Origin: Sipunculus nudus
Taxonomy: Eukaryota; Annelida; Sipuncula; Golfingiida; Sipunculidae
NCBI GenBank assembly: GCA_026874595.1
Contig: CM049316.1
Coordinates: 14,887,839 to 14,951,838, forward strand
DNA: 64,000 bases
Direction of reading: 5' to 3'
Shown: positions 56,729 through 64,000 of the stretch, piece after piece
Layout of the letters: each line of letters opens with the position of its first letter
Position numbering within the stretch: the stretch's first letter is position 1
Notes under the pieces: generated by a model
Seen by the model: only the letters and a program-made list of their open reading frames with translations
The model's database searches: none
Told to the model about the DNA's origin: nothing
Program-made: the position numbers and the translations under genes

Positions 56729-58376
56729 GTGAGTATTATCTTGTGTTGCTTCTGTTTGCATTTATAAAGGTGCCCCTGTATTGATTAGTACAATGTCTGA
56801 CAATCCAATAGAAAGTTGAGTGTAACTAGCAACCTTCAGCATTTCATTTTAGTCAGTGGCCGAGGGTATGTAACAACAACAAAGTTTATTGTAGAAAGGC
56901 CTCATGGCCCAAAGTACAAATAACTTAAATAACATATAAATATACACAAGTTTGCCATCACTTTCTGCCAATATGTGCTTAATCATGTTAAAAGATATAT
57001 ATGTCGTAGAAAAGAATTGCACTGATATACACAGATGAAAATATATATGTGTACAATTATCAATTATACATAAAATTACGGTATTCAGTGAATTTAATAA
57101 TTTAAGTACTACTTTATGGAATATTATTTTCTGAAATGTTTTCCTGTCTTACTCTGTTTACCTGAAATAAATATACACCTAAATCATACTGTATCTTGTG
57201 ATTCTGTGTTCTCAAAATCTGAATAAGCCCGAGGGTATGTAAGGTGAAATATCATTGGCCAGGAATCAGTTAATAGGCATCTGATTGGCTCACCTCCACA
57301 TGATCAAACCAGTTTAAGGGGATGTGTTATTATCATTATTCACGAAGTGTGAAGGCAACAGATGACAAGGATGAACAAGGAGGAGCAATGACTTGGTATC
57401 TGTACTCTAATACTACATATAATGTATGTATTATATTATAAGTGAAGTGTCACCATATGTATCGTGTTCGTGAGAAAATATGTTGTTACAATCCCACAGT
57501 CAGCTGATATTTGTATTATTTGCACATTTTTGAGCACTCTTCCAAAATTGGTGATCAGTTAAAGAGAAGCTAAAAATGTATTGTTCCAGAGAATGTCAAT
57601 CTGAAAATAAATGTCAACCATCCTCCCTCCCCCCCCCCCCCCCTGAAACATTGTTTTCAGTGCCATAATCTGCAGTCATTTGTAGGATATGTTGTGAACA
57701 CGATGACTTTTAAAGGGCCACATATTTTTTTCCTGAAATTTGAAACAATTATTTCTCCCAAAATCTTGGACAACAAAATCTTGGACAAGTTTGAACAGGG
57801 GTGACCTTGATCTTCAAGGTCAAAACAGCTGAAATGTAAAACTGTTGTGAACCCCATATCTCTAGAAGTATTCACATTTTGTCCTCAAATCTGACATCTT
57901 GTTTGAAAACTGGTGACCTTGGCCTGGATCTTCAATGTTAGATATGCAAATAATCTTGATTTATTATGAACCGCGCACACAAGTTCTTTCCATCACATAC
58001 TCGAAGAAGTTTGAAAACTGGTGACCTTGATCTTCAGTGTCAAATCTGCAGAATATGTTTTCCAAAAAAAAACATAACTTTTGAGACAGTACATGTTTTT
58101 CCCCTCTCATGTTCAGACAGCCTATGTGGGTGGGTGGGTGGAAGAAGGGGTGGGGTAGATATATATCAGTTTTTGCAAAGCCATTCTAGTTTCATTCCTT
58201 TCCTTGAGCTGTAGATGTAATATGAAAAAAAAATAGACTGATACTGCCATGACCAGTGTTTTTTGTTTGTAAGTATGACCTCATTTAGACTAATTTTAAT
58301 AGTGTTCAGGTCAAGGGTCAGGGCATTTTAGCTTTGGAGGAGAGGTCCATTAAATAAATGTTGTTATACTTTGTAG
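56729..58376 (+). other. NDRG intron, with a retroposon at 56874-57228
   Basis: 1648-bp intron. It contains poly-C near 57630 and GACCTTGA/TCAAGGTC motifs at 57802-57822 and 58024. Confidence 0.8.
56874..57228 (-). mobile_element. retroposon 3' end (LINE/SINE) with 14-bp TSD
   Basis: Flanked by exact CCGAGGGTATGTAA (56860-56873, 57229-57242). On the minus strand it ends ...CTACAATAAACTTTGTTGTTG, an AATAAA plus GTT-repeat tail typical of LINE-mobilised retroposons. 355 bp, no ORF. Confidence 0.75.
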
Positions 58377-58497
58377 GCACCACATGTTTCCAGGGCTTCT
58401 TCAGCTATGATGACATGCAGCCAATTCTGAAACACTTTTGTGTATACCACATCAACGCCCCAGGCCAACAACACGGCAGCCTGCCGTTGTCTCAAGG
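58377..58497 (+). CDS. NDRG: NDRG-family protein, third coding exon
   Basis: 121 nt between ACTTTGTAG and donor AGG|GTAAGT. It encodes TTCFQGFFSYDDMQPILKHF and YHINAPGQQHGS, the NDRG signature (C-x-x-x-F-x-x-x-D-M-Q and APGQQ.G). Phase 1 in, phase 2 out. The next canonical segment (Y-x-Y-P-[ST]-M-D) is not in the window. Confidence 0.95.
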
Positions 58498-61400
58498 GTA
58501 AGTGGTGGAAGCACCAACTGCAGTCCCGGGAATGTTAGATTTTAGATAATGTGAGGGTGCATTTTATTTCCAAAGGCATCAAAAAAGTTATAATGACCAG
58601 GCATGCTTTGCATATATCTGCCTAACAGACATGGTGTCATGAAATATGCTGTCAGCCTTTATGATATCATTCTGTTAATAAATCAAAATTAAATGTGTCT
58701 ACAAGAAAATATTTTTGAAAATTTACACTTAAGAACTTTTATATTTAAATGTTTCATATTACTGTTTACCTTTTAAGACATAAATTCCTAAATTTGATTT
58801 CTTTTTTTCTGAAGTTTATGAAATATGGTTTTACAGACATTTAGCCAAAAACTGTATCAAATGACACATATTTATTTTATTATGTGGTATATTTTTAGCT
58901 CAGCTGACTATAAGTCATCTGAGCTATAGTCGTGGTCCATTGTCCGTCGTCCGTCCGTCTGTCCGTCCGTCCGTCCGTCCGTCCGTCCGTAGATGTGGCA
59001 CGTTTTGAAACCGTAAGACCTAGGAATCCAAAATTAGGCATAATGTTAGATGTCCCTAAGATCTCCTATCAAGCCGAAAACTGGGTCTTTGCAACTTAGT
59101 TCCTTTGAGAAATTAAGGAAAAACCTCAATTTTTTTATTAAAAACCTATTTTCACACTTTAGGACTGCCTAATATCAAAACCACTCATCTGTTTTTCCTC
59201 ATATTTACCATAAATATTCCTCTATATAGTTCCTATGTACATGCCAGAAATTATGTTTGTATTATTTAATTTAAAAAAGTTCTGGGCCCAAACATAATGC
59301 ATTTTGAAAAAAAATAAGGAAAGATATTTGATCACTTAACACAAAAAATGTTAAAGCTGTGGACCTTTTTTTCCAATAATATAACTTTAATTAATCAAAA
59401 TTAAATTGTATACCCAAAATTAGATGAAAATCTTTTAAATTTTTTAAAATATTAATAAAAATAAAAAATTGGTACCTTAAATTTTGCCCAACTTTGACCA
59501 TGGCACCTTTTTTCCTGTAAGTACTGTGGATTTAATTTTCACAGCATGTTTTTGTCAGCATTTCAACTGTTAACACCAAAAATTTGAAACCAGTTGATCA
59601 AAAACTGTAGATTTTAATCAAGTTTTCAAGCACCTTGTTACATATTGTTTACTTCAAGCTAGTGTTATGCAGTTTGCAAAAGCTCAGGTCCCCAGCTTCA
59701 GCTCTAAGTTCCTTAAATTCAGCATACAGTTAGATGTCTCCAAAATCCCCTACCATGCCAAGAATTTGGTCACTAGGACTTAATACCTTCGAGATATTAA
59801 TGAAAAACTTCATTTTTCCATTAAAAACCCATTGTTACACTTCAGGACTGCCTAATATCAAAACCACTGATCTGACTTTAATCATAAACAATATACATAT
59901 TTTTCATTCTCTATGCACATCCCAGAATGATGTCAGTATTGCGTAATTGTTTTAAGTTATGGGCCCAAACATAATGCACTTTGTAAAAAATCAAGAAATA
60001 TATTTACTCCCTTAACAAGGGCATTGCTAGAGATTTTTTTGTCAGGGATGTCACATTATTCAATCAAGATTCAATTGAATACCAAAAATTAGTTCTGAAT
60101 TTTTCAAATTTTATAAGTTATTAGTATAAATATAAAATTAGTACCTTAAATTTTGCCCAACTGTGACCATGGCACGTTTGTTTCCCGTGAGCACTGTTCA
60201 TATAATTTTCATATCATGCACACATAAGGATTTCAGCTTTTTAGTTTAGAAAGCTGAAAGAAATTGGCCAAAAATTGTAGCTTTTATTAATGTTTTTTAT
60301 GAGACCCTGTCAGACTTTGGCTCTCTCCAGCCCCTCTTGAGTCACCTGTATGTTGACCTTGTTGACCTTTCATCAAATTATGCACGCTTGAGGCGAGGCA
60401 TACAGGAATCCAGGCAGCTTATGGCCAGCCACAGTTGATCCAGGTGTCCAACCCAACTCATCTAGTAGTTTTAACCAACAACATAACAATAAACAACAAA
60501 TTAATAAATTTTTATTGGTTTTTAAATAACAAATTAAAGAAAAATAGAAAAGGAATTTGTTAGTTTATAATAACAGGAAATTAACTTGCAGTTACTGATG
60601 ATATAAGAATCTTGTATCGATGGGTAGAATGTCACATATTCCAAATAACACCATGCAGTCACCTATGGCATTTTTCAGTTCAATTTTAATGATAAAGAAG
60701 TAAATCATATTATTCATTACTAATCATTAGTGATCATATGAAGGAAATTAATGATAGACAAAGATGCAGTTGATAATATTAATCTAGATTCCTACTGTGT
60801 CTAGTGTGTACATTGATGTGAAATTAGTCCAAAATGAATTTTTTACAGTTATTTTTTAATATAAATAAAAGCCATAAAACCAGGTACTTATGATCATTAT
60901 TTAAATGTGTTAATTTTGTATATTCTGGATTCTCAACATCATTGTTTGGTGAAAATTGAATAAATACCAGACATGGTGCAAATACTTTGTAATTGTATTT
61001 AAATACGAATATGATTATGTACTCCATTATAAAATTTCTTGCATAAAGAATGGGAATTCAGGTAAAAATGAAAGTATATGAATACTGGTGCAAATACTTT
61101 CAAAATGTATTCATGAATGCATTCATGAATATATTCTTTAATATTATTTTAATAATCATATCAGTTATATTTCATTTTAAAAAATCATATGATTCTCTTA
61201 TTATTTTTAATAAAAATTATATTTGGGACAATATTTGTAATTTTTTTTAATAAATAGTTAAACTCTTACATTATATGTTCTGCTTATATATAAGTTATAT
61301 GGCCAAGTCAAAATCTGTGTGACAATAGTACTCCAATTGTTAATAAAATAAATGAAATCAATCCTCTTCCCTGTCTCCAAAGGTACTATCAAAATCAGAC

Positions 61401-62752
61401 ATAAGCTAAACAACAACAACTCATAATACAGCTTATATTTATTACCACACAAAACCAGCATGTGCCTCATTTCTAAATAATATTTTTTTATCATATATAA
61501 CAGCTGAGCGTCGTGACCCATAGGTCCCTTGTTTGGGTTTAAGTTACAATAGACCACTTTAAAATGTGTATTTCTTTAAATTGTTGCTGCATGTTCAAAC
61601 ATTATATAATTTCACCCCTTTGATGTTTATATAAATTTTAACACAATTTATGTTTGGCATGGTGGCTGTGACTTATTTCAAGGTGCATGTCTTAAATGAT
61701 GCATGATACATGCATCTTTTGCTTTTTGTTGATGTTTGTGCATTCAGGAAAGTATAGAAGGACAGAAAATATTGATTTTGTGCATTAGTTCAGTTATACT
61801 TGTACTAATCATTAACAATGTATTTTCTGTTTGTTACAACTCGTGTGCACAGCAGCGGAATGAATTCCTTTGAGATGTTTGAATGTGAAGTTTTAAGCTG
61901 ACCTATGTGTCTTGTGATGTTTAAATATATATTTTAGACTAGCTGTGTATTGTTTTTAATTCACAAGTGGTTTTACTGTAATACAGACTTGTTTCATGTT
62001 TTCTGTCACATGGCTCAATTTACATCTTCACTCTGTTCCACTACCCCTGTCCACCTGTTTTTTTTCTTGCTGATTTTATGCACTCAAGCTTACTTACTGA
62101 ATTACAGAGGCCAATTAGACAAATGTGGCGATTATCTAACAGCAAAATAATACTTTCCGATGTATGGATTCCATATGATTAATTCAGGAAGAAACAGGTG
62201 ACTGAACAGGTATTTTGACAAATCAGTGACAACCTGAGCTGACAAACTTTAAACAACATCCATTTGAAGATCATTGCGGTTACGTCACAGTGGTAATTAA
62301 ACATCACATTTTCATTATGTCACACATGCGTTACCCCCTACATCACACAGATAAACAAATATGGGCACTTGAAATTATGCCATCATTTTTGCAGCTCATG
62401 CTAAACAGGTCAACACCATCCCTGCATCAAAAAATAAATATGTTTATTTCATACTTCTTTAAATCATAAAAAAATCGCCACCTAACTTCCTTTTTGTAAA
62501 AGCTAATTTGTAGTGGCAAACAAAATAGAAAATAAAATATGCTTATTTCATACTTTCTTAAATCATCAAAAATTGCTACATTCCCTCCTTATATATACCG
62601 GTAAGCTAATTTGTCGTGCAGACAACACATTTGAAAAGAAATATCATGAAAATCAGGTAAATGAGGGTGTTGGAACTGAGTAAAGCAGATCGTGTATGCA
62701 GTCACTTTAGCTCATTTTGTGCTTACCATTTCTTTCCATTGTGTTTCTCCAG
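58498..62752 (+). other. NDRG intron holding a 2.6-kb Helentron-like element
   Basis: 4255-bp intron. Apart from the element, it has a ~96-bp tandem duplication near 62427-62622 (ATGTTTATTTCATACTT / ATGCTTATTTCATACTT). Confidence 0.7.
58897..61532 (+). mobile_element. 2.6-kb Helentron-like element, family 2, copy 2
   Basis: Near full-length match in opposite orientation to 10591-13206: starts AGCTCAGCTGACTATAAGTC and ends CAGCTGAGCG, GACCCATAGGTC, CCCTTGT. The GTCC microsatellite is at 58950-58990, and the core duplication at about 59290 and 59960 (GGGCCCAAACATAATGCA). Confidence 0.7.
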
Positions 62753-62794
62753 CCCTTTGTTCCGTGGCAGATCAGCAAACGAGAAATTAGAGAG
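62753..62794 (+). CDS. NDRG: candidate 42-nt cassette exon of the NDRG gene
   Basis: It follows a strong pyrimidine tract and acceptor (CCATTGTGTTTCTCCAG) and ends AGAGAG|GTATTT. The length is a multiple of three and both borders fit phase 2, exactly the phase left by the previous exon. It would add about 14 residues, PLFRGRSANEKLE plus split codons, after the APGQQHGSLPLSQG segment. It lies in the right place and strand, but family alignments known to me do not require it, so it may be an alternative exon or chance. Confidence 0.5.
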
Positions 62795-64000
62795 GTATTT
62801 GTTTTGGGAGAGGTGCTTTCAGTGTTGATATGGTGCTGGGTTTTAACTTTATAGCCATCCAACAAATCATGTCTCTTTACTTATGAAATGTGTATCTCTA
62901 TGTACTCATGTATGATTCTCTGTCTACCTTGTTCTGTGCATCATTTTAAATTCAGGCCTTTGTTATGATCAGATCAAATGTCTTTTATGTAAATTTGCTC
63001 TAATCAGTTGTCTTTTAGTATGAGTTGTATATCATATGTGATAGCACAGGTTGAGATGGGAAAATATAGGAAATAATAGAAAAATAGAGTAATAATTTTG
63101 GCATAATTTTAGTTAAAACCACATTTATGTACTTGAATAATTACCTGTGTGCTTAAACCCAAAAATTAAATTCATGTCCTGTCTTTATACTCAGCACTGT
63201 TTGCATTAATCTTTCAATGGACCTATCTATCAGTCAGTATTAAGCTGAGGTTTAAAGAAATCATTAAGCAAAACTAGAAGATAACAAATGCAGTCTTGAG
63301 TTTAACTGTGATGCACCAAATAAGGTTAACAGCAAAGAGATTGATGTTTTTCTGACTGATGTACATACTGGTTGACAACATTTGTTAGATTTTGCTTCAG
63401 TCTGCAGATGTGGAAGCTTATGGACAAACTGCCATCAATGAAATTGAACCTCTATCTAATTTCAGTATTTCTGATGTAAAAAAGATTACATCTCTTTGGG
63501 TACTGAATATCATCTAGATTTACATAGAGCTGTGTCAGTTTGAGATAACAATAGCATTTCAGGTTTGTGATATCCTGCTATAGTACATTTTGCAGATTTT
63601 GGCTAAATTAATGCTAAATTTTAGCTAAAAATATTCAAATTCTTGAATTTGAATCATTTTGAACATGACATGTTGGTCTACAGTGCAGTTTCAATAATTC
63701 AGTTCTGAAATGAGTCCTTAAACATTTTATAATATATTTGGCTTGTTGGAAGACTAATCACTGAAACCAAAATGTGTTCTAGTACCCTTTTGGCCATTGT
63801 GAGATCATATTATGAAAATTGTATTAATATTCTTTGAATGAAATCTGCACAAATTTCTGTTGGTAAGTTTGCTTATAAATGGGTTACTTTGACCTTCTTC
63901 CCCAGTTAGAACACACAACTTTTTCAGTTTATGAATGGTATGCTTTATAGCTGTGTTATTAGATCATTGTAGTATCTGAGTTGGGATCAAAACTGCTGTG
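62795..64000 (+). other. NDRG intron continuing past the window
   Basis: AT-rich, no exon recognised. Confidence 0.6.

Overview
The window is from an animal nuclear genome. It has introns with GT/AG borders, low gene density, AT-rich intergenic DNA, (AT)n and (ATT)n microsatellites and dense, nested transposable elements. The element mix (Mag-lineage gypsy, PAT-like DIRS retroelements, Helentron-like elements with tandem-repeat cores resembling the bivalve 'pearl' elements) suggests a mollusc, probably a bivalve. That is inference; no marker gene fixes the species.

1-8.9 kb: nested retroelement remains. The 3' half of a Ty3/gypsy element (RNase H, integrase, 187-bp LTR) sits inside an older, broken tyrosine-recombinase retroelement. 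That older element also carries a small TIR transposon and ends in a B1-A2-B2 split-repeat structure (to 4562). Next come a second LTR with a broken gag (5.0-6.9 kb), a multi-exon zinc-finger-like pseudogene (7.2-8.5 kb) and a LINE 3' fragment.

8.9-22.3 kb: three tandem copies of a 1.68-kb unit that carries a piece of the neighbouring pseudogene. Copy 1 is interrupted by a 2.6-kb Helentron-like element. Copy 3 is interrupted by a complete 4.35-kb PAT-like DIRS retrotransposon (15321-19665) with intact gag, RT-RNaseH-MT and tyrosine-recombinase ORFs and identical split direct repeats. The array decays into a 111-bp minisatellite.

22.3-29.3 kb: a shuffled array of degenerate C2H2-like exon modules (23.6-27.1 kb), then non-coding DNA. 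29.3-53.8 kb: almost entirely non-coding, with two opposed copies of a second Helentron-like family whose ~288-bp monomers are full of AGGTCA half-sites, a solo LTR, tRNA-derived SINE remnants and a series of MITEs with clear target-site duplications (9-bp, hAT-like 8-bp, TTAA, 6-bp palindromic-core).

53.8-64 kb: the one confident host gene, an NDRG-family (alpha/beta-hydrolase-fold) gene on the + strand. Three coding exons and a candidate 42-nt cassette exon are visible, and the gene continues past the window edge. Its introns hold a retroposon with a 14-bp TSD, an (AT)n tract next to a splice acceptor and a second full copy of the 2.6-kb Helentron-like element.
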